Source of the DNA: Mauremys mutica
Lineage: Eukaryota > Chordata > Testudines > Geoemydidae
Length of the DNA: 64,000 nucleotides
NCBI RefSeq assembly: GCF_020497125.1
Contig: NC_059073.1
Span: 20,667,225-20,731,224 of the forward strand
Reading direction: 5' to 3'
Shown: positions 10,953 to 22,889 of the stretch, one piece after another
How the letters are laid out: every line of letters starts with the position of its first letter
Numbering within the stretch: the first letter of the stretch is position 1
Notes under the pieces: generated by a model
Told to the model about the DNA's origin: nothing
Databases searched by the model: none
Seen by the model: only the letters and a program-made list of their open reading frames with translations
Translations under genes and position numbers: made by a program

Positions 10953-11527
10953 CAGGGGTGGCCAACCTCAGCCTGAAAAGAAGCCAGAATTTACCAATGT
11001 ACATTGCCAAAGAGCCACAGTAATACGTCAGCAGCCCACCCATCAGCTCCCACCCTCCAGCCCCCAGCACCTCCCACCAGCCAGTAGCCCTGCTAGTCAG
11101 TGCCTCCTGCCTGCCGCAATCAGCTGTTTCGCATGTGCTGGAGGCTGTGGGGGGGGGAGGAGCGAGGGCATGGCAGGCTCAGGGGAAGGGGCAGGGGCCT
11201 TGGGGGAAAGGGGTAGAGTGGGGGCAGGGCCTGGGGCAGAGCAGGGAGTTAAGCAGTAAGCACCCCCCTAGCACACTGGAAAGTTAGCATCTGTAGCTCC
11301 AGTCACTCAGGGGGTTGAGCATTGGCCTGCTAAACCCAGGATTGTGAATTCAATCTTTGAGGGGGCCAGTTAGGGAACTGGGATAAAAATCTGTCTGGGG
11401 AGTGGTCCTGCTTTGAGCAGGGGATTGGACTAGATGAGGTCCCATCCAACCCTGATATTCTAAGGAGCTGCATATTAACCTTTGAAAAGCCACATGCAGC
11501 TCCGGAGCCACAGGTTGGCCACCCTTG
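10953..11527. mobile_element. hAT element (575 bp) carrying a nested SINE
   Basis: The left end is CAGGGGTGGCCAACCT and the right end, reverse-complemented, is CAAGGGTGGCCAACCT, a 16-bp inverted repeat with one mismatch. Flanking 8-mers CTCTATTG (10945-10952) and CTCTAGTA (11528-11535) match at 6 of 8 positions. The interior has a purine-rich GGGG-bearing stretch around 11145-11250 and a tRNA-derived SINE at about 11291-11462. No transposase frame is seen. Confidence 0.8.
11291..11462 (+). repeat. tRNA-derived SINE (tortoise Pol III/Cry type)
   Basis: It has an A-box-like TCACTCAGGGGGTTGAGC and a B-box-like AATTCAATC, and its 3' part (GGATTGGACTAGATGAGGTC near 11424, then ATATTCTA) resembles a CR1 LINE tail. 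It lies wholly inside the hAT element at 10953-11527, so it inserted after that element. Confidence 0.8.
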
Positions 11528-11567
11528 CTCTAGTAGAAGCCAAGGGTGCTGGGTTCTATTCTTGGCT

Positions 11568-11760
11568 CTGCTGAGTGACCTTGAAGAAGTCACTTCCCCT
11601 CTTTGTTCCTCTGTTTCTCCTTTCATCTCTCTTATCTGTTTAGACTGTAAGTGCTCAAAGGCAGGCATGTCTCTTCCTACGTGTTTGTACAATGCGTAGC
11701 ACAAGTGGATCCTGATTTCAGTATGGGTCCGCAGGCTCTACTCGAATACAAATTATAAGT
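11568..11760 (+). repeat. MIR-like SINE
   Basis: It shows the ordered blocks GTGACCTTGAAGAAGTCAC, CCTCTGTTTCTCC, TAGACTGTAAGTGCTC and TTTGTACAATGCGTAGCACA. These are characteristic of the abundant MIR-like SINEs of turtles and other amniotes. The copy is nearly complete at the 3' end. Confidence 0.7.
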
Positions 11761-12618
11761 CATCCAAAGTATTATTTCTTTGCTTGTGTATTATTACATT
11801 AGCAACATTCTCATATATATATTCTGTATTATAGCAGTAATCAAAAGGCAGCATACAGTCATTTATAAATGCACAGTCCCATTCCCTGGCCCAAAGAGTA
11901 TTGCATTATTTTGCACTTTCTTTTTAAATGTTAGCACTAAAAAGAGCTAAGCAAAACCAGAAGAAAAGAAAACAGCTCAGCAAAGCAATTTTCAAGCAGA
12001 AGTGACTCAGCCATTTTCCATGCAGCAATAAATATGTGTACAAAAATGTCTATGCCACATTATGCAGTTATCACGTACATTTTGTTAAAGAAACAACAGA
12101 GCACTACTGGAGCACAATAAAAGCACCCAGGGGCAGTAATCTTCTATGCTGTATGTATGGAATATTGCCCCCACTGCTCCTTTCACTCCTCTGGCTTAAA
12201 TCTGACCCCCAAAAAAACCTTTCTGAAAATCTGGAGGGAAAAAATTCAATCCTGGCCTGGAACGAGACCTTTTCTGCCAAGTTTCATCCAGAAGCAATTT
12301 TTTACAGCTGAGTTATAAACCCCTGGGAAAAGAGAGGCTTTATAAAGGAAATGCAGCCACAACCTTAGTTGCAGCAATGCTAGGGGCTGGTGATGGAATA
12401 TTCCAGGGGTAGGAAGGTCTTTCATTAAATGACAATAATGGGAGACCTTTAGTGAGTAACAAGAAATTTGCTTGAAGTCTTTTTTTTCCTTTGTCTTTTC
12501 CATTTTGGTCAGTTCTTGGTCATTTATCTGAGTTCATTAAAATAGCTGTCAGCTGAATCACTGACTCAGGTAATAACATACTCTCCCCTTTACTGGTGAC
12601 AATGCTTTTTGAACTATT
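11761..12618. other. Unrecognised sequence
   Basis: No coding exon or repeat family was recognised. Confidence 0.45.
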
Positions 12619-12626
12619 TTTTGGAC

Positions 12627-12750
12627 TGGGGTGACCAGATGTCCCAATTTTATAGGGACAGTCCCGATTTTTGGGTCTTTTTCTTATATAGGCTCCGATT
12701 ACCCCCCACTCCCTGTCCCGATTTTTCACACTTGCTGTCTGGTCACCCTA
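12627..12750 (+). mobile_element. 124-bp MITE, copy 1 of 3 in the window
   Basis: The target duplication TTTTGGAC is perfect (12619-12626 and 12751-12758). The element runs from TGGGGTGACCAGATG to TCTGGTCACCCTA, with inverted ends of GGGTGACCAGA type. Related copies are at 25568-25692 (reverse) and 29117-29238 (same orientation). The 8-bp duplication points to the hAT superfamily. Confidence 0.92.
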
Positions 12751-12984
12751 TTTTGGACAGTGTTTTATTCTAGGTGCTGATTATCGACCAGAAACACCAT
12801 CTCAGGAAGGCCAAAGTAACTGAGCATTAATTGTTAAGCTCATTAGCTGGGCACAACATGCTTCTATTAAAAAAATTATTTAAATCAATTCTCCATGTTT
12901 ATGCAAGCTACTAGACTGAAAGCCCCGGAGCCTGAATCCTCGGTGTATCCATCAAGCCAGTAGCAGAGACAGCAGCAATTATTT

Positions 12985-13235
12985 TTTGTGTAACAGTATC
13001 TCCGAGAGGGCACAATTGAGATTGGGATCCCATTGTGCTAGGTGCTACACATTAAAGAGGAAAGTCCTGCCCAAAGGAGTCTACAATCTAAATACAAAAA
13101 GGGAAGGAGGGGAAATAGAGCCACAGAGAGGTGAGAAGTGACTTGCCCACAGTTACATAGCAGACTAGTGGCAAAGTAAAGGCTAAAACCAGGTCTTCTG
13201 ACTGACTGTCCAGTACCCAGTATAATAGACCACAC
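12985..13235 (+). repeat. L2/L3- or MIR-like ancient repeat
   Basis: It contains TTGTGCTAGGTGCTACACAT and, further on, AGAGAGGTGAGAAGTGACTTGCCCACAG, a pattern shared with 38405-38680. The class is uncertain; the shared core is MIR/L2-like. Confidence 0.55.
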
Positions 13236-14510
13236 TGCTGCTCAATACTCCTCAAGTTTCCCCACACTGCCCCCAGCTCATATGTCTCAGCTCTGACCTG
13301 TTGGGAACACCACTAAGGAGTAAGAGGGCAATTCAGTCTCTATGCCTTTTCAGTCCTGGGCCCTTCTGCTGAGACTGGGGCAGGAAGTGCCAATTATGGT
13401 GGCAGAGTTTGTGATTTACATACTTATTTAATGAAGGCCACTGAACAGGCATTAGATAACACTATCAGTCTGGTCTGGGGTTGGACCAATGGCCTAGAGA
13501 TGAAAGGCCATTTGGAAGGGATATTAAAGCTTATGGTTCAGGGTTTAAGCTAGTCTCTAACTTCCCCCCAGCCTGGGGGAAGATTGTCGCACCTCTGCCT
13601 ACTGTAGGATTCCTGTGCCATCCTCTGAAGCATCTGGTGCTGCCTACATTCAGAGACAGAATACTGGACCATATGAACCTTGAGCATGTTTCAGTCTGGC
13701 TATTCCTATGTTCATTCTCGTTCCCAGTCTTGAAATGTTTATTTTTCAAGTGTCCATAGCAGCAAAGCAGGTCCTTTATAATACAACTGCATTTCAGTCA
13801 TGCAGTCAACACCATCTTCAGTGTGGTTGAGGAACTGTGGAATCAAGTGGCAAAGACGAGCATTGCATGAACACTCAAGCCATCAGTAGTTTTACCTGTT
13901 TTGCCAATGCTGTGACTGAAAAAAAAATCTGTGTCTTTTTCAGAGAATTCCTAGCAAAATGAAACCTGCCGTGATCAGCCAAATTCCTTTGAGAAAGCAG
14001 TGGATATACTGCATTCTATGGCTTTTCAGACAAAGATGGGCTTATAGCATTTCGGACGAGGCACAAGAATTGTCCTCTTCATCCCTTAGTGCCTGTTCAT
14101 GGGCAAAACAGCCAACAAGTCATTAATTTAGGACAAGAATGAGAAGTGTCATGAAGGCATGCACCTAAAAGTCAGCTAGGATTCTCAGTCCTGGGACTCA
14201 TGAAAATATTTCTTCCTATTCCAATGATGGCAAAGATCTTGGGAAAGATTCTTCAGTGCTCTCTGCTGCTTATAGACATATGGCAAAAGTTTGTGAAGCT
14301 AATTTCTTTTATGCTCTCCACACATAGTTCACAAACACCTTCAGCCGTAGCACAGATTATAGAAGAAACAAGACAAAAACCAATTATCGAAACTACCCAA
14401 ATTCTAGGGGACTGGACAAAATGAGACCAAGAGCTGAGTTACCTCCAACTGATTTCATTTTGTCAAACCAAATCCACACACAACTCAGTCTGAAAAAGAA
14501 AGAGATGAAT
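13236..14510. other. Unrecognised sequence
   Basis: No coding exon or repeat family was recognised. Confidence 0.45.
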
Positions 14511-14516
14511 AGTCAA

Positions 14517-14632
14517 ATTTTCAAAAGTGCCTAAATGACTTAATAGCCCACGTCCCATTTTCTCAAGTCACTTGGGCATCTAAGAGCCTACGTTTAATTG
14601 AAAGTCATTTGGACTTAGACACTTTGGAAAAT
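14517..14632. mobile_element. Palindromic MITE-like element
   Basis: The left end ATTTTCAAAAGTGCCTAA and the right end TTAGACACTTTGGAAAAT are imperfect inverted repeats, and the interior is partly self-complementary. No target duplication is evident. A similar fold-back pattern is at 49905-50012. Confidence 0.55.
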
Positions 14633-14639
14633 TTCATCC

Positions 14640-15640
14640 CAAAACTGGAACTGTTTATCCAACATCCTCCTCATCCCCACCAAATTTGGGGTTTGGCTAA
14701 AAGGGGAACAAACTCTGAACCTTCTCTCTATGGGCAACACAACCTAAAACCAGGGTTTTCTCCATCTCTAGTGAAAATACTTGGCTTGATTCTGTAGGCT
14801 CGCCATAGGTCTGAGCCTCAGCAGGTGTAAATCATCTTAACTCCAGGATCTGGCCTCATGTATGGATCTCCTACCAAATCCTCCAGGAAACTCACATACC
14901 AAGGCCTACTATTTGCTACTCTTACTAACCAGTAATGCAGGCTTTGGCCACATGTAAAATAACCGCTTCAGCATGTTGGTACATCTCCATCAACTATGCA
15001 TGAAGTCAGCAAAAATATTCTAAACCAAAAAGCAAAATGTATTTACAAGTAAAATTCAGCTTAAAGGGCTAATGGAAATGATTCTGTCTGCTCATAGATT
15101 ATACAGTCAAAGATCACTTTACAATGTCTGGCCAGCACCCAACCCTTCCTAAATGGAGAACTCATGCAGCTCTATCCTTGTTCCCTCAGAGTGTTTGTTA
15201 CTGTGCTGAAAACAACTGGAAAGATGCAGGGCAAGAGGCTGCCAGGAGGCAGGGTTTTTAATCCCACTCCGAAGCACAAAACAATAAATCATCTTCTGCC
15301 ATCAGCTCATTATTTTTCTTCTGTTTCTTATAAACACAGCAGCAACATCAAATGAAATATGAGCTTTCCAAGGCAGTTGGATTTCCTAGGATGTACTGTA
15401 GAAAGGAACATTTGCAGACATATGGCAGGCAGGCTACGCTCAGAGGAGTATTTTTAAAACTGGAGCATAGCAGTTTTCAGTCCAATAATGTGTAGGTGGT
15501 CTATGTTACTAACCCTAAATCACTTCAGTGATAACTATTTTTCCTGATCATAAGTTATAAGCACACATCAGCCTATATGTTGTTGGTTTATTAGAGGGTT
15601 TGTTGTTGTTGATGTTTAATGAAACCCTCATATATAATCC
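14640..15640. other. Unrecognised sequence
   Basis: No coding exon or repeat family was recognised. Confidence 0.45.
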
Positions 15641-15648
15641 ACTTAAAG

Positions 15649-15981
15649 CAGGGATCAGCAACCTTTGGCATGTGGCTCATCAGGGAAATCCACTGGCTGG
15701 CTGGGATGGTTTGTTTACCTGCAGCGTCCTCAGGTTCAGCCGATCGCAGCTCCAACTGGCCACATTTCACTGTTCCAAGCCAATGGGAGCTGTGGGAAGC
15801 AGCGGCCAGCACATCCCTCGGCCCACACCGCTTCCTGCAGTTCCCATTAGCCTGGAACTGTGAATCACAGCCAGTGAGAGCTGCGGTCAGCAGAACCTGT
15901 GGACGCGGCAGGTAAACAAACCATCTCGGCCCGCCAGTGGATTTCCCTGGTGGGTTGCGGGCCAAAGGTTGACAATCCCTG
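15649..15981. mobile_element. Palindromic hAT element (333 bp) with perfect 8-bp target duplication
   Basis: ACTTAAAG flanks both sides (15641-15648 and 15982-15989). The left end CAGGGATCAGCAACC and the right end GGTTGACAATCCCTG are inverted. Inverted similarity extends well inward: CCACTGGCTGGCTGGG near 15690 pairs with the block near 15934-15950, and TTTGTTTACCTGC (15710s) with its complement near 15911. Most of the element could therefore fold back on itself. There is no transposase. Confidence 0.9.
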
Positions 15982-16059
15982 ACTTAAAGGAACTGTAAAA
16001 TGCATGATTTTTCTTATCATTTTTCAGTGCCCAAGTACAGTATATGTAATCAAGAGACT

Positions 16060-16400
16060 TGGTCTCTGTGAGCTTGAGCAAGGCACTTCACTAGTCTTCA
16101 TGCCTCTGTTTTGCTTAGAATCATAGAATATTAGGGTTGGAAGGGACCTTAGGAGGTCATCTAGTCCAACCCCCTGCTCAAAGCAGGGCCAATCCCCAGG
16201 CAGATTTTTACCCCAGTTTCCTAAATGGCCTTCTCAAGGATTAAACTCACAATCCTGGGTTTAGCAGGCCAAGGCTCAAACCACTGTGCTATCACTTTAC
16301 CAACTTTTGTCTAGTTTGCCTATTTAGACTGTAAACTCTTTGGGGTAGGGATCATCTCAAGGGCATCACCCTTGATTGAGGCCTTTAGGTGTTGCCATAA
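16060..16400 (+). repeat. MIR-like SINE split by a tRNA-derived SINE
   Basis: Before the SINE, 'GAGCAAGGCACTTCAC' and 'GCCTCTGTTTTGC' are MIR-like. After it, TTTAGACTGTAAACTCTTTG and GGGGTAGGGATCATC continue the same element. The SINE at about 16117-16290 sits between them. Confidence 0.6.
16117..16290 (-). repeat. tRNA-derived SINE (Cry type), minus strand
   Basis: Read on the minus strand it starts with an A-box-like AGCACAGTGGTTTGAGC, then GCCTGCTAAACCCAGG and a decayed B box, and finishes with GGTTGGACTAGATGACC and the tail AATATTCTATGATTC. The tail matches the CR1 LINE 3' ends seen elsewhere in the window. Confidence 0.85.
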
Positions 16401-17060
16401 TACGCTAGCCTGAAGAATTTGCAAATTAAGGCTCCCATCATACAAGTTGCTCTATCATTGGAGACCACCACTGCCTACAACAGGGTTGGTGTGGGTACCG
16501 GGGTCTGTCTCATGGACAGTGGCCTAATTTCAAACGTGACACAAGAAAAATAAGGAGGCGGGGGAGGGCTAACAAAACAGGAGGAAGCTTGGGGGAAGGA
16601 GAACAGAGGCAATCTCAGTACAGTGACACAGGAACTCGATAGATACTAGCACACGACATGACTACATGAGAAAGGTGTGGGTGGAGAGGGGGTTTAATAT
16701 ACAAATGTATAGGAATCTTAGTTGGTTGGTTTGTTGTGGGCATCACTGTAGAAATGTCTGAAATTAACATTAGATGATCAACTCCAGTTTAATTGCATTG
16801 TGAAAATGAGTAATTGCAAAGTACCAGATTAAAATATGAAAATCTTAATTGAAATGTTAAATATGTTTCAGAGCAAATGTTTTTGTTATTGATTATTTTC
16901 TAGCGCAAACAGCAATGGGCACTTTGAATACAGGCAGGAAGACACGGTGCCTTCCCTGATAAACCTGCAATCGAAACAGACAACATACAATGAAAGACAG
17001 GAGCTGGGATGTGATGAAAAGTGACATGACCAAGCAGTGAAGTTGAGCCCATGTTCTCCA
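16401..17060. other. Unrecognised sequence
   Basis: No coding exon or repeat family was recognised. Confidence 0.4.
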
Positions 17061-17064
17061 GAAG

Positions 17065-17235
17065 CGGTACTAGCCTGGGCCTTGGGAAACCTTGGTTCTG
17101 TTCCCAGCTCTACCCATGACCTATTTTGTGTCCTTGGGCAAGTCACTTCCTGCCTCTGTTTTCTCACCTTACCTCACAGGGACATTGTGAGGATAAATAC
17201 ATTAAAGACTGTCGGGCACTCAGATACTATAAGAA
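17065..17235 (+). repeat. MIR-like SINE
   Basis: Blocks 'TTGGGCAAGTCACTTCCTGC', 'CTCTGTTTTCTCACC' and 'CACAGGGACATTGTGAGGAT' appear in the order of a MIR-like SINE core and 3' region. Confidence 0.75.
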
Positions 17236-17239
17236 TGGA

Positions 17240-20200
17240 GGCCACGCATGCACTTAAAATATCTTGTTAGTTCCACGCTTTTGGCCTATATTCTTTAAAT
17301 TAGTTGTGTGTAGTGTTTCAATGACTGGCTGTCAGATTAGCTGTGCAGAGACTAGGATTTATAGGCCTCTTGGAAGAGATGCATTTTAAGGAAGGTCTTG
17401 GAGGAGTGGATGGGAGGCATGGCAGATTGGGCTAGTGAGGGGTGTACAGGTATAGGGAGCTGTGCAGATGAAGGCCTGAAGACAAGAGTTGGAGAAGGAA
17501 ACAGAAAGCAGCAAGTTTTTCTGCTTGGACAGGGTGGGGTGAAGTGAGAGAGGCAGGAGCAATGTTGCACAGGACATGAAGGCTAGGATAGCAACATTGT
17601 CACAATCACACTCAAGTCTAGAAGCTTTACACAGAGCCTCATGTAAACCTGAATGCTCTGCTTCTATAACATGAATCCCATGCATCCCTGCTGATCAGTG
17701 CAAGAGCTGGGTCTAGGCTTGGTGGTCTCTACCTTGCAGGGATGAAACAGAAGAACCATAATTGTTCCATTCACATTGCATTTGGTCCAAAGAACTGATA
17801 TGGGGGAATGGCCAGTGAGTTGCCTTGATCCATATGCTCACAGACCTGCACATGATAGGAGTTTGCATGAAGCTGCTACTCCTGTCCATAGTCTGCAATA
17901 GTAGCAGCAGACCCCCATACTGCTGGCTTGGTCTGAGGCATCCTCTCCTCAGCCCCACAAGCATCGGGATGAGCACACAGCCTGTTTAATCAGACTCTGC
18001 ACTCTCTAACATCAGTGCATTTAGGTTTACCACTATACTGGAACAGACCCATGATCCATCTAGTAGTTTCAATACTATGCTGGTGGATACTATGGAAAAG
18101 CCCATACATTAGCTCAATCAGATAGATAAGTTTGATTTCCTGTCTCTGACAGTGCACAAAGCCGGATGATTCCAATGTTGATATAATTCCCCATAATACA
18201 TCTAATTGGGCTATCCTACACCATTAGGGAAATTGTCTTTCTGACTCAATCCAGTGAGCCAATATACTTAATAGCCCCTGTACCTTTATCCTACTGTATG
18301 TCTAAACCTCTTTAAAAATATACTCAGCTATTTGTGTCAACAGTACGCTTCAGTAGTGAGTTCCTCAAGTTAATTATAGATTGTGTCGATGCAGAATAGA
18401 TCTTAAAAGTAGACTAGGGAAAGCACTAAAATATACCATAGAGAAGGATCTTGCATTGACATGGAGATTAAAGAGGTGACCTAATAACTGCAGGTTATTT
18501 CCATCTCTAATTTCTATAATCCTATGATTTTACCAGATGTGCTGTAGCCCATTAATGATACGGACTGAGGTTGCCCTAAGTCAAAATTTATATGCTTCGG
18601 AGAATTTGTCAAAAACGCGGTGTTCTTGTAACCATTGTTTTTACTGTGTAATGTTCTTCATTATGTACTCTTCAGTCTTACCCATGCGGATGAGTTTGAT
18701 TTGTGCATCAGTTAATTCAATGAGGATGCAATGTCTGCGTAGGAAGGTTCATGGTAAAACAGCAGTAAAGAACACTTTGAATGAAGCATGAATTTTATTA
18801 GTGATTTGACTTCTTCTTGTTTTCAGCCCACCTCTGTTTTCAGTTGTGGCTGCAGAATGGTAAGTCTTTAATACTAACAAATTAAAGTGCATGGGCAGGA
18901 CTGGATGATGGAATGCATCTTTTTTCATCTCTAACCTCTGTGTTTCTAAATGGTGTTTAAAATTCATCCAGCTGCTGTAAGAGCTTCCATTCTTTCTTGT
19001 GCTTATGCAGCCCTTTATCTTGAATTAGAAGCATTCATTATTTATCCACATCTGTCATTCATAAATCTGTTTATTATGCAAGGAATTAGACACCTCCCCC
19101 ATACAAATCCCATTATTCCAGGGGATTTATGGCTGTGCTATCAGCATTCTGTTTGAAAATGCCACAGTCTGTCTTTAAGCTACTTTGGGAGATTGTCATG
19201 TGTTTATTTAAAGGCAGCAAAGTCCGCATTATAACTGCACTTCCCTAGGGCTGTATTCTGCTGTTCTGACTCATGCCGAATGGTACCTCACTCCACAAGG
19301 AGCGTAAATCAGGATGGCAGAATGTGGTCCATAGTGTGTTTCAGCAGAGGGTCTCAAAGCACTTTCGGAAAAATTTATTAAGCATCACAATGTGCCATAA
19401 GGTGTGTCCTTATTCCTGAAGCAAAGAAAAGTGAAATGACATGCTTTAGGTCTCATAGACAATCGGTAAGAGAAGTGATGTTTTTCCTTTTCGTCACCTG
19501 TTCTCAACACACACAGTTCTCCTATAATTTCATTTCACAAAGGCCCACAGTTTCCATCTGCTCTGTTTAAAACTGGGACCTGCATTGGGGCCTGTTTGAC
19601 TGGCCACATCACTCCCACTAAGATAATGAGTTGGGAAGAATCACAGTGAGAGAAGTGTGGACAGCAGCAAGCACTGCTTGTGCTAGGATGAAAGTCACCT
19701 GGCCAGAAGAGCAGAGACTTTGGGGCTAGGACCCTTGTGCCAGATGACAGAGAACAGAAAAAAAACAAGGGCTTAGTTCTTGTCTCACGTACACTGGTGT
19801 AACTCTGCTGGGCAAAATACTCAGATTAAGGACAATGGAGTTACCCTGATTTACAGCAGCTGAGGATCCGGCCCATTTCAGTGGACTCCTGATTTATGCT
19901 GGGATAAATGAGAAGTGAACCAGGACCATGGACTTTATGGAAATTAAATAATGAGGCAAACAGTGGTAAAGATAGGGAAGTGGTGACTTGCTCAAATTAA
20001 TACCTGACCTGGAAAGCAGCATTTGGGCTTATAAACCACTGCAGACTAGCTCAATGTCCTTACAAATTGGGTTAACAGCCAGCAACTAAGGTTAAGACAA
20101 CTGATGCCAGATTTTCTCCTCTACTAGGAAGTATACAGCACATATTGTTTCAGAGGCAGATGCTTCTTTGAAATGTAAGGCATTAGAATGAGCATCCTTT

Positions 20201-21130
20201 TGAGTTGCAAATAAACTCACACTCACGCTCTTATCTAGAGGGGAGAAAAACAGACATAATGGCATTGAGCTGAGACTCCTGATTGATTGACACCTGACCT
20301 GCCAAACCGGAGAGCCATGATTCTGAGTAACAGCCTAGGTGCACTCTTACAGCAAAGGGGTTTAATGTGTTTGGACAGGAGTTACAACAGAGCACACTAA
20401 AGCAATCACTGAGAAATAGTTTGAGGCGTGGTTTGTACTCAGTTGCTTTCCAGAATTCTGGAAACAGTATTAGACATCTGAGTTATCTGCTGTGCTTTTG
20501 CCTTCTACTACCTCTGTTCAGAGTGGATCTGCAGCAACTAAATTAAATTAGGATACAAGCAACACGGTTCTCCCCAATGAGGAAATAGACTGTTCCTTAG
20601 GCCAAATTCCTCTCTCTTGTAATTCCCTTAACTTCCATGAGATTGTACCACTGATAAATTTGCCCCTGGAGCACAAACCTTTCTGACTGCTCCGCTGCAT
20701 TACTGTATGCTCTGCTCTGTGTAGGGTATACCCTCCAAATCAACAAGCATTTTAAAGAAGTCTTTGCGGGTGAGCTTTATTTTTCTTAAGGTTTAGGTGA
20801 ATCATCCCCACTAAACAAGTATTCGGCTTGGGCTCACAAGAGACACAAGACATCAATAGTGTGGGTGCCACAAGGCAGTAATGAGGGGCATTCTGTGAGG
20901 TGCCTGCCAACCCTATGTCTCTCTATTTGCTGTTATTAATGTCTCCCTTTCCTGAGGGCAGTATTTAAAGAAACAAGCTTTTCAAGCTGGTGATTTCCTT
21001 CTTTTCGTTGCTGAAGAGATGTAAACAGATAATGTCAAGCTACCAAGACCTCCCATTTTACCTGTATTAAATTCCAGTGGGGCTGATTTATTGAACCCTC
21101 AGGATGACTTCAGTGCGGGTCAGGATTTCA
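17240..21130. other. Long stretch of mostly unique sequence
   Basis: No gene was recognised. A decayed L2/MIR-like fragment lies at about 19345-19480 (CTCAAAGCACTTTCGG onwards). About 19795-19880 carries the 'GGTGTAA..TTTACAGCAGCTGAGGATC' motif discussed in the findings. AT-rich sequence around 18830-19200 might be conserved non-coding DNA, but nothing in the sequence alone proves it. Confidence 0.4.
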
Positions 21131-21139
21131 ATGGAAAGG

Positions 21140-21345
21140 TGGTGCAATCCCAGTGGACAGAATATGCACTGGGATTCATGATAGCTGGGTATGATTCCCG
21201 GCTCTGCCATTGCCATTCTAAGTGACCTTGGGCAAGCCATTGCCATGCTCTGTGCCTCAGTTCCACTCTCTGTAAAATGGGGACAATGATACCAACCACT
21301 TTTGAAAAGCACTCTCAGGCCTACTGATGAAAGGTGCTATATCAG
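21140..21345 (+). repeat. MIR-like SINE
   Basis: Ordered blocks 'GTGACCTTGGGCAAGCCAT', 'TCTGTGCCTCAGTTCC', 'CTGTAAAATGGGGACAATGA' and 'GAAAGGTGCTATATCAGA' are typical of MIR. Confidence 0.85.
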
Positions 21346-21399
21346 AGTTAATGGCAAAACTCCCACACACTTCATCAGGGCCAGGATATCATCCTCAAT

Positions 21400-21940
21400 A
21401 TCTTTTATTTAAAAACACAAATCTACAGCCATGAGATTTTAAACAACCTCTATTTGCACTTAGCAACCTGAAGTTCTCTGTAGCAGCTCTGAGCTACCAA
21501 AAGCTCTCCATGTATGCAGAAGAGAAGAAATGAATGCCATGCACCACAGCTTACTTAAGCATGACTGGTCACACAGATGTCCACATATTCAGCTAATCAT
21601 CAAATGGTGGAACCATAGCAACAGTGCACCAGAGGAGAAAAAACAAAGCAGCTCTGGTCACTGCTGAGACCCAAGAAAATAGTGAAATAATGTGGATGCC
21701 AATGAAGGACAACAGTGGGTGGGGAAGAGGATTTTTCTTTTAAATTTGTAAACTGTCAAAGTTGTATTGCAGACTCGGAGAGAAGGATCTTCACCTGCAC
21801 TTCTATCCTGAAAGTGACTCTGCAAAAGTGACACTGTGGGGTTCCACAGTTAATGTTTTTCAAGGATTTCTGTTTTCACCAACCCTACAAACTTAACCAG
21901 GATTGGAGATTCAAGCTGGTTTCTAGTCACCACCCGCGAG
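21400..21940. other. Unrecognised sequence
   Basis: No coding exon or repeat family was recognised. Confidence 0.4.
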
Positions 21941-22400
21941 TACGGTCGCCAGGTGCCTGGTTTTTAACCAGTCGAAAAGGATACCTGGCAGTGTGCGCTC
22001 GGATGTACTGACTGGACACCAAAAGTCTGGTTACCATGGGCCGGGGGTGGGCAGTGCTAGGTCATCAACCCCTGCCAGCTTCTGCTCAGCCAGGGCCGCC
22101 TCTTACCTGCATCTTGTGGGCAGGCAGGCAGCAGGCTCTGCATGAAGGTATAGTGCCCATCACAACCTTGGAGCAGAGGGAGCCCAGCTTTGGTGGGGGG
22201 AGGGAGATGGAGATGATCCAGTGAGGAGGAAGAGGTTTGGGGGGAGGAGGGGGAGAGGAGCGAGCAGGGGGCAAGGCCTCAAGGGAAGAGGCAGAGCAGG
22301 GACAGCCTGGGGGAAGAGAAGGAGCAGGGGACAAGGTCTTGAGGGAAAAGGCAGGGAAGGCAGGATCCAGTTTTCAGAAATTAGAAAGTTGGCAATCCTA
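21941..22400. mobile_element. hAT-like non-autonomous element
   Basis: It begins TACGGTCGCCAGGTGCCTGG and ends GTTGGCAATCCTA, whose complement TAGGATTGCCAAC is the expected inverted end. The flanking 8-mers match at only 5 of 8 positions, so the duplication is weak. A GGGGGAGG-rich tract runs through 22195-22345. No transposase frame is present. Confidence 0.6.
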
Positions 22401-22601
22401 CCCCCAGGAGCAACAAAAACACCTGTCAAAATACCTGTCAAATTGGGTATCTAGTTACACCCATGCAATCCTAGTGTCTTCAGATCATGCCCTCAGTTGC
22501 ACCTCTGCAACTTCCTTTCCTTCATGAGTTTACACCGGTATCCATGACTGCAACTTAGTAAACAATTCTGTTGATGATGCAAAAGATAGGATAGAACCCA
22601 G

Positions 22602-22620
22602 CTCTCTCTCTCTCTCTCTC
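22602..22620 (+). repeat. (CT)n microsatellite
   Basis: A pure CT dinucleotide run. Confidence 0.95.
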
Positions 22621-22708
22621 TTTTGTGCTTCTGGACTAGTAGGAATAAAAATCAGTTAAAACTTATGTGTGTTACTAAAGTCAGCAACTCCAACTGAATA
22701 TTGGGGAG

Positions 22709-22870
22709 AGGAAATAGCTCAGTGGTTTGAGCATTGGCCTGCTAAACCCAGGGCTGTGAGTTCAATGTTTGAGGGGGCCACTTAAGGATCTGGGCAAAAA
22801 TTGGTCCTGCTAGGTGAAGGCAGGGGGCTGGACTGGATGACCTTTCAAGGTCCCTTCCAGTTCTAGGAGA
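22709..22870 (+). repeat. tRNA-derived SINE (Cry type)
   Basis: The A-box-like TAGCTCAGTGG is at 22715-22725 and the B-box-like GTTCAATGT at about 22760-22768. The 3' part 'GGGGGCTGGACTGGATGACC' resembles a CR1 tail. A short palindrome (AGGAGAT..ATCTCCT) follows at 22865-22884. This is the most intact of the three copies. Confidence 0.85.
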
Positions 22871-22889
22871 TTAGTATATCTCCTAATAT

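Noticed and set aside
22709..22870. Functional tRNA gene at the SINE
   Set aside because: The A- and B-box-like motifs belong to a SINE with a CR1-like tail, and the cloverleaf cannot be completed.
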